Of a stretch of DNA of 64,000 nucleotides, positions 42,429 to 51,725 are shown piece by piece. The notes below the pieces were generated by a model, which was not told the origin of the DNA, did no database searches, and saw only the letters and a program-made list of their open reading frames with translations. Position numbers and translations under genes: made by a program. Every line of letters begins with the position of its first letter. Positions within the stretch are counted from its first letter, which is position 1. The stretch is from positions 124,001-188,000 of the forward strand of contig CASEZY010000001.1 in the NCBI GenBank assembly GCA_949292635.1. Direction: 5' to 3'. Source of the DNA: an uncultured Methanomassiliicoccales archaeon. GTDB taxonomy: Archaea; Thermoplasmatota; Thermoplasmata; Methanomassiliicoccales; Methanomethylophilaceae.

Positions 42429-42992
42429 TCAGTCCGTCATGAAGACGCCTCTGTTGAAGTAGGCGTCGATCTTCTTCTGCAAAAGCATGAACCCGTCGAT
42501 CATCGCATCGGGCTTGATGGGGCATCCGGGGATGTAGACGTCCACCGGCACGATCTGATCCAACCCCTGGACGATGTTGTAGGAGTCGTACCACGGCCCT
42601 CCGGAGATGGCGCACTCTCCCATGGCGACCACCCACTTGGGAGCGGGGATCTGCTCGTAGAGACGCCTGATGTCCGGGCGGATCTTCTTGGAGATCCAGC
42701 CGTTGATCAGCAGGATATCGGTCTGCCTCGGGGAGGAACGGTAGATCATACCGACACGCTCCGCATCGTACCTGGTGTCGGAAGCGGCGGCCATCTCGAT
42801 GGCGCAGCATGCCAGTCCGAAGTGCAGAGGGTGCATGGAGTTCCTCATGGCCCAGGCCCAGACGGGTCCGGTCAGCTTGTCGACGGTCCTCTTGGTACCC
42901 GCGGACAACATCTCGTTGATCATAGCGGACGACCAAGACATGAACTCGTCGGCGCTCATAGCGACTGCGTGCGGGTACAGGCTCATATCCAT
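42429..42992 (-). CDS. fpoB: Complex I-type peripheral subunit FpoB
   Basis: This NuoB homologue carries cluster N2, the last cluster before the acceptor. Cluster ligands are visible as LACCAIEM, a Cys in MGECAISGGPW, and PGCPIKPDAM. The 187 residues start at ATG 42992, with AAGGAGG seven bases upstream, and overlap the end of fpoA by ten bases. The long frame to 43232 mirrors fpoA and is not used. Confidence 0.95.
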   Translation of the reverse strand: MDMSLYPHAVAMSADEFMSWSSAMINEMLSAGTKRTVDKLTGPVWAWAMRNSMHPLHFGLACCAIEMAAASDTRYDAERVGMIYRSSPRQTDILLINGWISKKIRPDIRRLYEQIPAPKWVVAMGECAISGGPWYDSYNIVQGLDQIVPVDVYIPGCPIKPDAMIDGFMLLQKKIDAYFNRGVFMTD

Positions 42993-43345
42993 ATGGATTC
43001 CTCCTTCTTCAGTGCGTAAGCCACTCCCAACAGGAGCATGGCCAGGAACCCGAGTACGAACAGTGTCGACGTCGTGCTGAGATCCGAATACGCGACGGCC
43101 CAGAGCATCAGGAATGTGGCGACCAGGTCGAAGACGACGAAGATGATTCCGAACGCGTAGTACTGGAATCTGAACTGGACGCGAGCCACTCCTATTGGCT
43201 CCGAACCGCACTCGTAGGTCATGTCCTGCCACTGAGAGGGCTTCCTCGGCCTGAGGAACCTAGAAACAAGCCACGCCGCAGGTGCGAAGCCGAGAGCCAA
43301 CACTCCCAGCACCACCAGAGGTATGTAACTCACAACTAGTGACAT
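42983..43345 (-). CDS. fpoA: Complex I-type membrane subunit FpoA
   Basis: This NuoA homologue of 120 residues has three helices, with the loop MTYECGSEPIGVARVQFRFQYYAFGIIFVVFDL (in pieces) that contains the conserved ECG and acidic residues. It is the first gene of a 12-gene unit, fpoABCDHIJJKLMN, with a TATA box about 25 bases before the ATG. Confidence 0.95.
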   Translation of the reverse strand: MSLVVSYIPLVVLGVLALGFAPAAWLVSRFLRPRKPSQWQDMTYECGSEPIGVARVQFRFQYYAFGIIFVVFDLVATFLMLWAVAYSDLSTTSTLFVLGFLAMLLLGVAYALKKEESIWI

Positions 43346-43368
43346 TGGTCGTCGGGGATGGCTTGTGC

Positions 43369-43376
43369 ATATTAAA
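43369..43376 (-). promoter_or_regulatory. TATA box of the fpo operon
   Basis: On the reverse strand TTTAATAT lies 24-31 bases before the fpoA ATG, so the message is nearly leaderless. It should drive all 12 fpo genes. Further AT-rich boxes (43394-43412) may belong to proC or other regulation. Confidence 0.6.
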
Positions 43377-43488
43377 TGGTTGTGGGCGCGTTAGTTATAA
43401 ACCTATAATAGGGGCGCATAAGAGCCAGCATATGCTTTGGGGTTTAGGCAACCCTTTTAATTTGCGATGCCATGAGCGAACCGATAAA

Positions 43489-44292
43489 ATGACCGCCAAG
43501 GTAGGTTTCATCGGCACCGGCAGGATGGCTTCCGCACTCATCCGCGGGGCCATATCCAAGGGGGCGCTGACCCCGGAGGATGTCATAGCGAGCAACATCC
43601 ATGCGGATTCCAGGGAGCGGGCCGCCCGCGAGCTGGGGATCAGGGTCGTCGAGGACCCCAGGGACGTGGTGTCCGAGGCGGACGTGGTGTTCCTGGCGGT
43701 GAAACCGGCGCAGATCCCCGACGTCTTCGCATCCGGAGACCTTGGTTTCGATACCTCCAAGACCCTGGTTAGCATCGCCGCAGGGGTGACCATAGAGACC
43801 CTGAAATCGTATGTGCCAGATAGTAAAATTCTGCGTGTGATGCCCAACATCTGTAGCACCGTTTCCGCCAGTGCGACAGGATTCTGCAGGTCATCCGACA
43901 TGTCCGATGAGGATGTGGCGAAGGCCAGGCTGGTTCTGGACGCTGTGGGCCTGTGCTACGAGTTCAAGGAGAAGGACATGGACGCGGTGTCCTCGGTGGT
44001 CGGCTGCGCCCCGGCCTTCATGTTCATGGCGGTGGACGCCATGGCCGACGGTGCGGTGCTCATGGGCCTGCCCAGAGACAAGTCCATCATGCTCGCCGCC
44101 CAGGCGATGCTGGGAGCGGCCAAGACCATACTGGAGACGGGACAGCACCCCGGAGCCCTGAAGGACAGCGTCTGCTCCCCCGGCGGAAGCACCATCGAGG
44201 GCGTGAAGGTGCTGGAGGACTACGCCTTCAGGGCCGCCCTTGCGGAAGCGATCAGGGCGTGCACCGACAAGAACAGGGAACTGGGGAAGTGA
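43489..44292 (+). CDS. proC: Pyrroline-5-carboxylate reductase
   Basis: It reduces P5C to proline with NAD(P)H, completing the pathway begun by ProB and ProA. The N-terminal dinucleotide fold is VGFIGTGRMASALIRGAI. FLAVKPAQIPDV, RVMPNICSTVSASATGF and the C-terminal SPGGSTIEGVKVLED are strong signatures. ATG 43489 lies about 27-36 bases after a TATA box (CTTTTAATTT, about 43453-43462); the longer frame from 43282 overlaps fpoA. The length of 267 is normal. Confidence 0.95.
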   Translation: MTAKVGFIGTGRMASALIRGAISKGALTPEDVIASNIHADSRERAARELGIRVVEDPRDVVSEADVVFLAVKPAQIPDVFASGDLGFDTSKTLVSIAAGVTIETLKSYVPDSKILRVMPNICSTVSASATGFCRSSDMSDEDVAKARLVLDAVGLCYEFKEKDMDAVSSVVGCAPAFMFMAVDAMADGAVLMGLPRDKSIMLAAQAMLGAAKTILETGQHPGALKDSVCSPGGSTIEGVKVLEDYAFRAALAEAIRACTDKNRELGK

Positions 44293-44344
44293 TCCCCCGT
44301 TCCCTCCCCTATTATAGAATATAGAGAAGAATGTAGTTTACTGG

Positions 44345-46111
44345 TCAGTTAGCCTGCTGGGACCTGCGCTTGCCCCTGTTGAGAGGCCAGGAGGACTTCA
44401 GCAGACCGGTGACCACCCTGGGGGCGTTGGACCATATGGATCCGGCGTCCCAGTCCAGGTCCTTCTTGTTGCAGACGGTGGAGGCCATCATGCGCTCCCC
44501 CTCCTCCTTGATGTCCCAGAGCTTGCGGTCGCGCTCGTCGGCGTCCTTGATCGCCAGGATGTCGTCTATCCTGTGAAGTAGTCCTCTGGCTATGCCAGTG
44601 CGCTCCACCCTGGTGTCGTACGCCTCCTGGTCGATCCTGCCCGCCTCGAACTCGCATCTGGCAAGTTCCAGAGCGGCGTCATAGGACACCTCGGCTATCT
44701 GGTCCCTGTTCATCCAGATGGTCTCGTAGGACAGCACGTGCTTCCAGGAGGGGTTCTCCAGCAGTGCGCGGTGCTCGTCCAGGGTGCGGGCGAAGAACCT
44801 GTATCCCCATTTCTCGGGATTCTCGAAGGCCCTGCTGCCGGGATCCACGAAGGGCGCGAAGGGTGCGTTGTAGATGAACAGTCCTTTATCCTTGCCCACC
44901 AGGCTCCACAGGTGCTTGGCGGCCTTGGCGCTGTCGATGGCGGACTCGGCGGTCTGCTGGGGCAGACCGGTCATGTAGAACACGTCGAACCTGACGCAGC
45001 CGTTGTCGAACGCTGACGTGAGTGTGCGGTCGATGGACGCGTTGTCGTATCCCTTGCCCATGGCGATCCTTACCATCTCGTCGTGTGAATCCGGGGAGAT
45101 CTCCATGGAGTACTCCCCGAAGCCGTGCTGCAGCTTGGAGAAGAAGTCCGCATTGCCGGGCTGGAAGATCTCGAAGGCCACGTGGTTCTTGATGCCCTCC
45201 TGCCTGGCCGCCTTGGTGAGACGGTCCACGTAGTCCGGGCCTCCCTGACGGGGGTCGCCGATCACGAAGATCGGGGTGTCCAGGTAGCTTTGGATGATGG
45301 ACATGTCCTCCACCAGCTTCTCCGGGCTGCGGAAGGCGGGGCGGTTCCTGCACAGCAGCCTCTTGTTGGCGTCGTGGGAGCCTCCGCACTCGGCGCAGTT
45401 GTAGGAGCATCCCCTCACGGTGAACACCGAGGTCAGGGGAAGCTTGTCCCATCCCTGCCAGGGCAGAGCACCCTTGATGTCCATGTTGCGCAGGGTGCTC
45501 TTGATCATGGTGCCGTAGTCGAACATGCACCAGTCCAGGTCATCGGGGATGTTGGTTATCGGATTCTCGTGGATGCGGCCGTCCTTGTCCTTCCAGACCA
45601 GGTTGGGCACGTCCTCCAGGTTCCCGCCGTCCTGCAGCACCTGCATCAGCTTCACATGGGGGAGCTCGGTGGAATCGCCGCGCATCACCATGTCGATGTA
45701 CGGCCTCTTGATCAGGTCGTCGTAGAAGTACGAGGATGAGAAACCTCCGAACTCCACGATGGCGTCGGGATGGTACTTCTTGACGATCTTGGCGATCTCG
45801 ATGGAACCGTGGCAGTGGGGCATCCAGTGGAGGTCGATGGCGTAGACCTTGGCCTCCAGCTTCTCTATGAGCCTCTCCACGTCCAGGTTCTTGTTGTCCA
45901 GCATCTGCACCGCGATGTTGACGATCCTGGTCCTGAAGCCCGCCGCCTCCAAGTGGGAGGACATGGTCATGAAGCCGATGGGGTACATCTCGAACACCGG
46001 GGACGAGGGTACCACGTCGCTGACCGGGCCGTAGAATATGGGCTTCTTGCGGAAATCGTAGACCGTGGGCGCATGTATGAAGACGATGTCGGTGCCGAAC
46101 ATGGGGATCAC
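44345..46111 (-). CDS. B12-binding radical SAM protein, Ta0216-like family
   Basis: The 588-residue protein has an N-terminal cobalamin-binding-like region (to about residue 200), then a radical SAM core with VRGCSYNCAECGGSHD (C-x3-C-x2-C). The rest fits the TIGR04190 group first seen in Thermoplasma. B12 radical SAM enzymes often methylate unreactive carbons. The substrate is unknown. It is the last gene of a coupled operon, and its start overlaps the stop of the cis-prenyltransferase gene (ATGA), so a lipid or polyprenol substrate is one inference. It might instead serve tRNA or cofactor chemistry. Confidence 0.8.
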   Translation of the reverse strand: MIPMFGTDIVFIHAPTVYDFRKKPIFYGPVSDVVPSSPVFEMYPIGFMTMSSHLEAAGFRTRIVNIAVQMLDNKNLDVERLIEKLEAKVYAIDLHWMPHCHGSIEIAKIVKKYHPDAIVEFGGFSSSYFYDDLIKRPYIDMVMRGDSTELPHVKLMQVLQDGGNLEDVPNLVWKDKDGRIHENPITNIPDDLDWCMFDYGTMIKSTLRNMDIKGALPWQGWDKLPLTSVFTVRGCSYNCAECGGSHDANKRLLCRNRPAFRSPEKLVEDMSIIQSYLDTPIFVIGDPRQGGPDYVDRLTKAARQEGIKNHVAFEIFQPGNADFFSKLQHGFGEYSMEISPDSHDEMVRIAMGKGYDNASIDRTLTSAFDNGCVRFDVFYMTGLPQQTAESAIDSAKAAKHLWSLVGKDKGLFIYNAPFAPFVDPGSRAFENPEKWGYRFFARTLDEHRALLENPSWKHVLSYETIWMNRDQIAEVSYDAALELARCEFEAGRIDQEAYDTRVERTGIARGLLHRIDDILAIKDADERDRKLWDIKEEGERMMASTVCNKKDLDWDAGSIWSNAPRVVTGLLKSSWPLNRGKRRSQQAN

Positions 46112-46884
46112 TTCCCGTAGCGTCTGGCGCGTTGCTGGAACGAGCGAATGGCCCTGAGTAAATCAATGTATCTGAAGCTGGGCCAGTAAACATCGGCGAA
46201 GTACAGCTCGGAATAGGCCAACTGCCAGAGCAGGAAGTTGGACAGCCTCAACTCTCCGGAGGTCCTGAGGATCAGATCCGGGTCTGGGAGGTCGGAGGTG
46301 TACATATGGCCGGAGACCATGCTCTCGTCGATGTCGTCCACATCCAGCTCCCCGTTCTTCACGCGGGTGGCTATCTCCTTCACCGCGCTGACGATCTCCT
46401 GGCGTCCGCCATAGGCGATTGCCATGTTGAAGTAGTAGTTGTCGTAGGAGGCGGTCTTCTCCTCGGCGGTGGCGATGGCCTTGGCCATGCTCTCCGGGAT
46501 CAGCTCCCGGTCGCCGATGACCCTCAGCCTCACCTTGTACTCGTGGATGCGGGGGTCGTCGGCCATCTCTATGAGAGATTGCTCCATGAGCTCCAGCAGG
46601 AAGCTGACCTCGGTCTCCTCACGCTTGAAGTTCTCGGTGGAGAACGCATACACGGTGAGGCTCTTCACGCCCAGCTTGAGACACCAGTCCAGAACGTCCT
46701 GGATCTTGTCCTTGCCTGCGATATGGCCCTCGCGGATGTCCTTGCCGGAAGCCACGGCGTAGCGGCGGTTGCCGTCCATGATGATGGCGATGTGATTGGG
46801 CATGGGACCGTCCCTGATCTCCTTCTCCAACCTGCCCTCATACACGGAGTACGCCCTGTCCGTAAGGAATCCGCCTGCGTTCAT
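46108..46884 (-). CDS. uppS: Cis-prenyltransferase (undecaprenyl diphosphate synthase family)
   Basis: It makes long cis-polyprenyl diphosphates, used in archaea as dolichol-type glycan carriers. Signatures are IAIIMDGNRRYAVASG near the N-terminus, VYAFSTENFKRE, and DLILRTSGELRLSNFLLWQLAYSELYF (in pieces). The 258 residues are typical. The ATG at 46884 overlaps the marker-11 stop, and its stop overlaps the radical SAM start, so it is translationally coupled on both sides. Confidence 0.94.
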   Translation of the reverse strand: MNAGGFLTDRAYSVYEGRLEKEIRDGPMPNHIAIIMDGNRRYAVASGKDIREGHIAGKDKIQDVLDWCLKLGVKSLTVYAFSTENFKREETEVSFLLELMEQSLIEMADDPRIHEYKVRLRVIGDRELIPESMAKAIATAEEKTASYDNYYFNMAIAYGGRQEIVSAVKEIATRVKNGELDVDDIDESMVSGHMYTSDLPDPDLILRTSGELRLSNFLLWQLAYSELYFADVYWPSFRYIDLLRAIRSFQQRARRYGK

Positions 46885-47831
46885 TCGAAATCCTCCGGCA
46901 CGCCTGCCGCCCTCAGCCCCATGTCGGTGCATCCTATGGCCGCCACGGCACCCACCGAGCCCTTGGGACCGGTGACCTCGATTATCCTCACGCCGTTCTC
47001 CGCCGCCACCTTCCTGGCGTCGTCCACCGTGTACAGGATGGACTTGGCGCTCCAGGACCAGTCCTGCAACGCCTTGGGTATGGTGAGTCCGGTGAACACC
47101 GTCACCACGGTGTCGTCGGCCACTGTGGCCTTGCGGACGTATTCCACGGCGAAGTCCACCAGCTTGGGCAGGTCCGCCTCGGACACGGCGAAGCTGACGG
47201 ATGTGGAGCAGCAGTTGGTGGTCTTGTTGGGCGCCTTGGGGTTAAGCTGGATGATCTTGTGCTCCAGGAACCTCCCATAGGGGCACTCCATGGCCATCTT
47301 CAGACCGGTGACCCATGTGGCGCCCTTCTCGCAGGTGTCGGTGTCGTCTATCCCGATAATCGCACGGATGAGCTTGGGGGTGACGATCTCCACGTCCACG
47401 GTGTTCCCACCACCGATCTTGGCGTCGTCCCCGTATACCGTCTCGATGACGTCGGCGCACTGTGGTATGCATGCCCCCACGCCCACCGATGCTCCCGCCA
47501 TTCCCTTCCAGCGGGTACGGACCTTATCGCCCTCCACCTTCAGCGAATAGACGCCCTGGGCGCCCAGGTCGGAGGATGCCGCGCCGAAGCGCAGATCGGC
47601 GTCGCCGATGACGGTGTCCATGACCAGCATGTTGCCCTCGTCGTAGATGTCCCTGATGATCCCTCCGGTGCGCCTGCGGTTGACGATGTCCCATTCCTTG
47701 GGACCCTTGGCGCCGCAGACCTCCACAATGCGGGCGGTGCCGGCGGCCTCGTCCACCATGGTGAAGAACCCGGAACAGAACATGGGTCCGAACCTCTCCC
47801 TCACCTGGTCTGGCCTGAGTATCTGGCTCAT
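46881..47831 (-). CDS. Methanogenesis marker protein 11
   Basis: Proteins of this family occur in nearly all methanogens and have no proven function. The central segment IIGIDDTDTCEKGATW resembles the DUF1743/TiaS fold, and NKTTNCCSTSVSFAV contains a cysteine pair. The N-terminus VRERFGPMFCSGFFTMVDE fits what I remember of the family. Its presence supports a methanogenic host. It is part of the coupled run from folD to the radical SAM gene. Confidence 0.8.
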   Translation of the reverse strand: MSQILRPDQVRERFGPMFCSGFFTMVDEAAGTARIVEVCGAKGPKEWDIVNRRRTGGIIRDIYDEGNMLVMDTVIGDADLRFGAASSDLGAQGVYSLKVEGDKVRTRWKGMAGASVGVGACIPQCADVIETVYGDDAKIGGGNTVDVEIVTPKLIRAIIGIDDTDTCEKGATWVTGLKMAMECPYGRFLEHKIIQLNPKAPNKTTNCCSTSVSFAVSEADLPKLVDFAVEYVRKATVADDTVVTVFTGLTIPKALQDWSWSAKSILYTVDDARKVAAENGVRIIEVTGPKGSVGAVAAIGCTDMGLRAAGVPEDFE

Positions 47832-47840
47832 TTGGATACC

Positions 47841-48485
47841 TCAGTCGTTGAGCTCCTCTTCGTGGATTATGCGTATGCAGTCCGCCGGGACCTGGTCGCA
47901 AAGGAAGACGGTCTTCCCCGCCCTGCCGATGTCGTATCCCTCGTCGAAGCAGCGGTCCACGTCGATGGCGAGGATCACCGGCTGCTCAAGACGCACGGAA
48001 CCGGCGTTGTAGGCGTCCTGGTATGTGAGGGACAGGTGCACCTTGGCCCTGTCGGAGGGCATCAGGCCCACCTCCAGGATGATGTCCGCCTCATCCTCGG
48101 ACGCAGGGTAGTACAATTCGTCGGGTATGTTGTCGGTGGGGAGCTTCAGGTCCACGTCGATGGTGTGCCCGTAGGTGGCACGGATGCTGTCCCCGGAGAT
48201 CTGGTATCTGCCCTTGGGGTCTGTCTCCACCAGCGCTTCCACGTGATGGGGCCTGAGCCAGTGCATCCTGGGGTTGTGCTCCTTGATCGCCGAGATCAGG
48301 TCCCGGGTGCGCACGAATCCCCTGTCGTTCATGGGGAGGTCGTACTTCCCGTGACGGAGGATGCCGGCCATCTGTCTGCCCAGCCTCTCCATCTCGTAGT
48401 CGTTCATCAGGAACCTGCCCTCCTCGCCGCAGACGGGACAGTACTCGTCGCGGAAGTATCCGTGGTCCTCGCATTCTCTCATCAT
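47841..48485 (-). CDS. kptA: RNA 2'-phosphotransferase (KptA/Tpt1)
   Basis: It removes a 2'-phosphate from RNA using NAD, as in tRNA splicing repair. The N-terminal zinc ribbon (MRECEDHGYFRDEYCPVCG) is the archaeal form. The transferase motifs are ILRHGKYDLPMNDRGFV and ISGDSIRATYGHT, then LYYPASEDEADIIL and VHLSLTYQDAYNAGSVR. The 214 residues start at one of two adjacent ATGs (48485 or 48482), after GGAGTGA. It lies between folD and marker 11. Confidence 0.92.
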   Translation of the reverse strand: MMRECEDHGYFRDEYCPVCGEEGRFLMNDYEMERLGRQMAGILRHGKYDLPMNDRGFVRTRDLISAIKEHNPRMHWLRPHHVEALVETDPKGRYQISGDSIRATYGHTIDVDLKLPTDNIPDELYYPASEDEADIILEVGLMPSDRAKVHLSLTYQDAYNAGSVRLEQPVILAIDVDRCFDEGYDIGRAGKTVFLCDQVPADCIRIIHEEELND

Positions 48486-48498
48486 TGGAATCACTCCG

Positions 48499-49374
48499 TT
48501 AGCGTGACTGCTCCTCAGCCGCCTTCACGGCGTTGGCCATGAGCATGCAGATGGTCATCGGTCCCACTCCCTTGGGGACCGGGGTTATGGCGGACACCTT
48601 GTCCTGCACGTTGTCGAAATCCACATCCCCCACCAGCCTTGAGCCCTTGGGGTGGCTGGGGTCGTCGATGCGGTTGGTGCCCACGTCGATCACCACCGCG
48701 CCCTCCTTCACCATGTCGGCGGTGATGAAACGCGGCTTGCCGATGGCGGCGATCAGTATGTCGGCGGAACGGGTGACCTCCGCCAGGTCCTTGGTGCGTG
48801 AATGTGCGACGGTGACGGTGGCATCGGCGCCCTTCTGCATCAGCAGGGCGGCCATGGGTTTGCCCACGATATTGCTCCTGCCGACGACGACGGCGTGCCT
48901 GCCGGCGGTCTCAACCCCGGAGCGCCTCAGCATCTCCATGACGCCTGCGGGGGTGGCGGGAAGGAACCCGGGTTTGCCTATCAGCATCCTGCCCACGTTC
49001 ACCGGGTGGAAGCCGTCCACGTCCTTGGACGGGTCGATGGCCTCGATGACCTTGTCCTCGTCGATGTGCTTCGGCAGAGGCAGCTGCACCAGGAAGCCGT
49101 TGATCGCCGGGTCGTTGTTCAGCTCGTCGATCTTCGCCAGCAGCACCTCCTCCGGGGTGTCCGCGGGCATGGTTATCGTGACCGAATGCATCCCCAGCTC
49201 CTCGCACTTCCTGCCCTTCATGCGCACGTACGTCTGGGAGGCGGGGTCCTCCCCCACCAGCACCACCGCCAGGCCGGGGGTGATGCCGCGGGCCTTGAGG
49301 GCGGCTATCCTCTCGCGGAGCTCGCAGTATATCTGCTCGGAGAGTTCTGTACCGGAGATGAGCCTGGATGCCAT
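48499..49374 (-). CDS. folD: Bifunctional methylene-THF dehydrogenase/cyclohydrolase FolD
   Basis: It interconverts methylene-, methenyl- and formyl-tetrahydrofolate. Signatures are [20 protein letters not shown] with the catalytic Lys, [16 protein letters not shown], the [11 protein letters not shown] turn, [16 protein letters not shown] for NADP, and [14 protein letters not shown]. At 291 residues it is complete. In this lineage, which lacks the usual tetrahydromethanopterin methyl branch, FolD probably supplies one-carbon units for biosynthesis. A TATA box (about 49395-49405) precedes it, making it the first gene of the five-gene unit. Confidence 0.95.
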   Translation of the reverse strand: MASRLISGTELSEQIYCELRERIAALKARGITPGLAVVLVGEDPASQTYVRMKGRKCEELGMHSVTITMPADTPEEVLLAKIDELNNDPAINGFLVQLPLPKHIDEDKVIEAIDPSKDVDGFHPVNVGRMLIGKPGFLPATPAGVMEMLRRSGVETAGRHAVVVGRSNIVGKPMAALLMQKGADATVTVAHSRTKDLAEVTRSADILIAAIGKPRFITADMVKEGAVVIDVGTNRIDDPSHPKGSRLVGDVDFDNVQDKVSAITPVPKGVGPMTICMLMANAVKAAEEQSR

Positions 49375-49416
49375 GGCTCCCTAACCCCCTCCTTGTTTTA
49401 TAATAATTCTTGCGCG

Positions 49417-50229
49417 TCAACGAAGGCCGGACGTGGCCTCGGAGGCGGTGACCGCTCTGAAGCCGCTGTCCAACAGCCCGGCGATGACCTCGCGCACCCG
49501 ATCGGCGTTCCGTTGGATCGTTTCCTCATCCATCCTTCCGCCATCCCTGGTCTCCGCCATGTGCCAGGTGTGCGTGGCCAGGACGAATGTGCCGTCCTGC
49601 ACCGTGCTTCCCAGGTCTATGAAGTCCCCGGGGGTCCGCTTGCCCTCATGCATCGGCCACAGATATGATGTGATGGGTTTGTCGGAAGCGTCCCTGCCCT
49701 TCACCGCCGGCAGCTCCGGGAGACCGTTCTCCAGACGGTAGACATCGGTAGTGCCAGATACATACGTGTAGTATGAGGAGTCGTACATCATGCCGTACTC
49801 CCGCAGGAAGTCCAGCATCTCCTCGTCCGGGTCCATGTACGGTGCGCGGAATCCCTTGGGGGAATAGCCCGTGTCGTCCCGGATCATGCATATGCCCTTC
49901 TCCACGATGGCACGCTTCTCCCCATGACCCAGACGCACACCGGTGCGGGTGCCGTTGAAGTCCTCGTGGTCCACTCCGTGGAAGCCCAGGTCGTGCTTGG
50001 AGATGATGCTCCCCACACCTGATCTGCGAAGAGCGGTGGCCTCGCAGAAGAAGGTAGCGCGGATGCCCAGGTCGTCCAGCAGGTCCAGGAGCACCTCCGT
50101 GCCTCTGGCACATGACTCAAAACGGGGTGCGTTACCGTCTCCCCTGTCCAGGGAGACGGCGGCCGGGGAACCTTTGACCGCGTCGTTCACGTCGCGGTCC
50201 AGGTCCACCGTGAGGCACAACCACCGCAT
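49417..50229 (-). CDS. NodB-type polysaccharide deacetylase-like protein
   Basis: This carbohydrate-esterase-4-like domain has the catalytic Asp region LTVDLDRDV, the metal-binding FHGVDHEDF (H-x3-H), RAPYMDPDEEML and a late THTWHM. The 270 residues have no signal peptide, so it acts inside the cell. Typical substrates are N-acetyl sugars, but the substrate here is unknown. The ATG at 50229 overlaps the stop of AMP phosphorylase (TGATG), so it is the fourth gene of the AMP pathway operon, which is unexpected. Confidence 0.8.
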   Translation of the reverse strand: MRWLCLTVDLDRDVNDAVKGSPAAVSLDRGDGNAPRFESCARGTEVLLDLLDDLGIRATFFCEATALRRSGVGSIISKHDLGFHGVDHEDFNGTRTGVRLGHGEKRAIVEKGICMIRDDTGYSPKGFRAPYMDPDEEMLDFLREYGMMYDSSYYTYVSGTTDVYRLENGLPELPAVKGRDASDKPITSYLWPMHEGKRTPGDFIDLGSTVQDGTFVLATHTWHMAETRDGGRMDEETIQRNADRVREVIAGLLDSGFRAVTASEATSGLR

Positions 50230-51725
50230 CAGATCCCCTTCTCCAGCAACATGCCCTCGATCTGTATCGGAGCCAGGCGGATGGCCATCTCCTTGGCCCG
50301 CTGGGCCTTGGCGTCGGTGTCGCCGTGCACCCTCAGGAGCACGTCGCCCTTCTCCACCCGCTGACCCCTCTTCTTCATGATCAGTAGGCCGGCGCCCTTG
50401 TCGCTGGGCGCCCCGCAGGCCTTGGCGATGTTGACGATGGCCTTGTTGCCGATGCCGTGGACGTACCCGGACTTGGTGGACACGATATCGTAGCTGTACT
50501 TGCCGGGCTCCAGGTCGCTGGACTTGAGGTCGGGACGGCCGCCCTGGGCCACCACGATCTCCATGAACTTCTTGTGGGCGGCACCGGACTCCAGGATCTC
50601 CCTGGCCCTGTCCACCCCGTTGGGGATGCCGCCCATCTCCAGGATCATTCCGGCGCACTCGCAAGCCTTCTCTATCACGCTGGCGGGGTGCTTGTCACCC
50701 TCCAGGATGCGGATGCATTCCCTGGCCTCTAGGTTCGGACCCACCGCCTGCCCTACGGGCTGGTCGCCGTAGGTCACCGCGCATTCCACGCGCATGCCCA
50801 GCATCCTGCCCAGGGATGTGAAGTCGGCCACGTACTCCCTGGCCTTCTCCAGCGTGGGCACCTTGGTGCCCCTGCCGGTGGGGATGTCCACCACAAGATG
50901 GGTGGCGCCGATGGCCAACTTCTTGCTCATGATGGAGGCCAGCATCTGCGCCCTGGGGTTGATGCCCAGGGGGTGCTCTATCTTGATCACGATGTCGTCC
51001 ACCGGAGCGAGGTTCATGGATCCGCCCCAGGCGAACACACCGCCGACCTCCTCGGAGATGTCGCGGACCTGCTGCGCGGTCAGTTCCACGTTGCAGAAGG
51101 TCTCCACGAAGTCGGAGGTGCCGCAGGCGCTGCTGATCGCTCTGGAGGATGTCTTTGGGAGCATCAGTCCGGCGGCGGCCACGATGGACACCACTATCGG
51201 AGTGATCTTGTTCCCGGGAACTCCGCCCACACTGTGGAAGTCGAAGACCGGCTCCCTCTGGAACTGGATGCGGTCGCCGGTGTCAACCATGGCGTTGGTG
51301 AAGTGGGCTATCTCCTCCAAGTCCATGCCGTTGATGTACAGCGACGTCAGCCAGGCGGACACCTCTATCTTGGACAGCTTGGACTCCAGGATGTCGTCCA
51401 CCACCGCACAGATCTCCTCCTTGGTCAGCTTCTCGCCGTCCATCTTCTTGCGGATGTAGTTCACGGAATCCGGCTTGGGAGAGAACACCACGTTCAGCTC
51501 CTCCCCCTCGGTGATGCCGTACTTCTTCATCTGGGTCTCTGCGATCAGCACCTCTCCCTTCTTCAGGATGGTGTCCGATTTGTCCACCAGGGCAATCCAG
51601 GTCTCCTTCCCCTCGATGCGCACGCGGTCGTTCTCCCTCACGCCGACCTGCACGCAGTCGGCATCGTGGAGAATCACCGAAGGCTCGGAGAGGTCCACAT
51701 CGTATGTTCTGGCTATCAGTCTCAT
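50229..51725 (-). CDS. deoA: AMP phosphorylase
   Basis: It splits AMP and other NMPs with phosphate into base and ribose-1,5-bisphosphate. The archaeal form has an extra N-terminal domain (about 1-85) and then the thymidine-phosphorylase fold: DFHSVGGVPGNKITPIVVSI, SSRAISSACGTSDFVET, and GINPRAQMLASIMSKKLAIG. The 498 residues are typical. ATG 51725 overlaps the RuBisCO stop. Products flow to the isomerase and RuBisCO encoded next to it. Confidence 0.95.
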   Translation of the reverse strand: MRLIARTYDVDLSEPSVILHDADCVQVGVRENDRVRIEGKETWIALVDKSDTILKKGEVLIAETQMKKYGITEGEELNVVFSPKPDSVNYIRKKMDGEKLTKEEICAVVDDILESKLSKIEVSAWLTSLYINGMDLEEIAHFTNAMVDTGDRIQFQREPVFDFHSVGGVPGNKITPIVVSIVAAAGLMLPKTSSRAISSACGTSDFVETFCNVELTAQQVRDISEEVGGVFAWGGSMNLAPVDDIVIKIEHPLGINPRAQMLASIMSKKLAIGATHLVVDIPTGRGTKVPTLEKAREYVADFTSLGRMLGMRVECAVTYGDQPVGQAVGPNLEARECIRILEGDKHPASVIEKACECAGMILEMGGIPNGVDRAREILESGAAHKKFMEIVVAQGGRPDLKSSDLEPGKYSYDIVSTKSGYVHGIGNKAIVNIAKACGAPSDKGAGLLIMKKRGQRVEKGDVLLRVHGDTDAKAQRAKEMAIRLAPIQIEGMLLEKGI

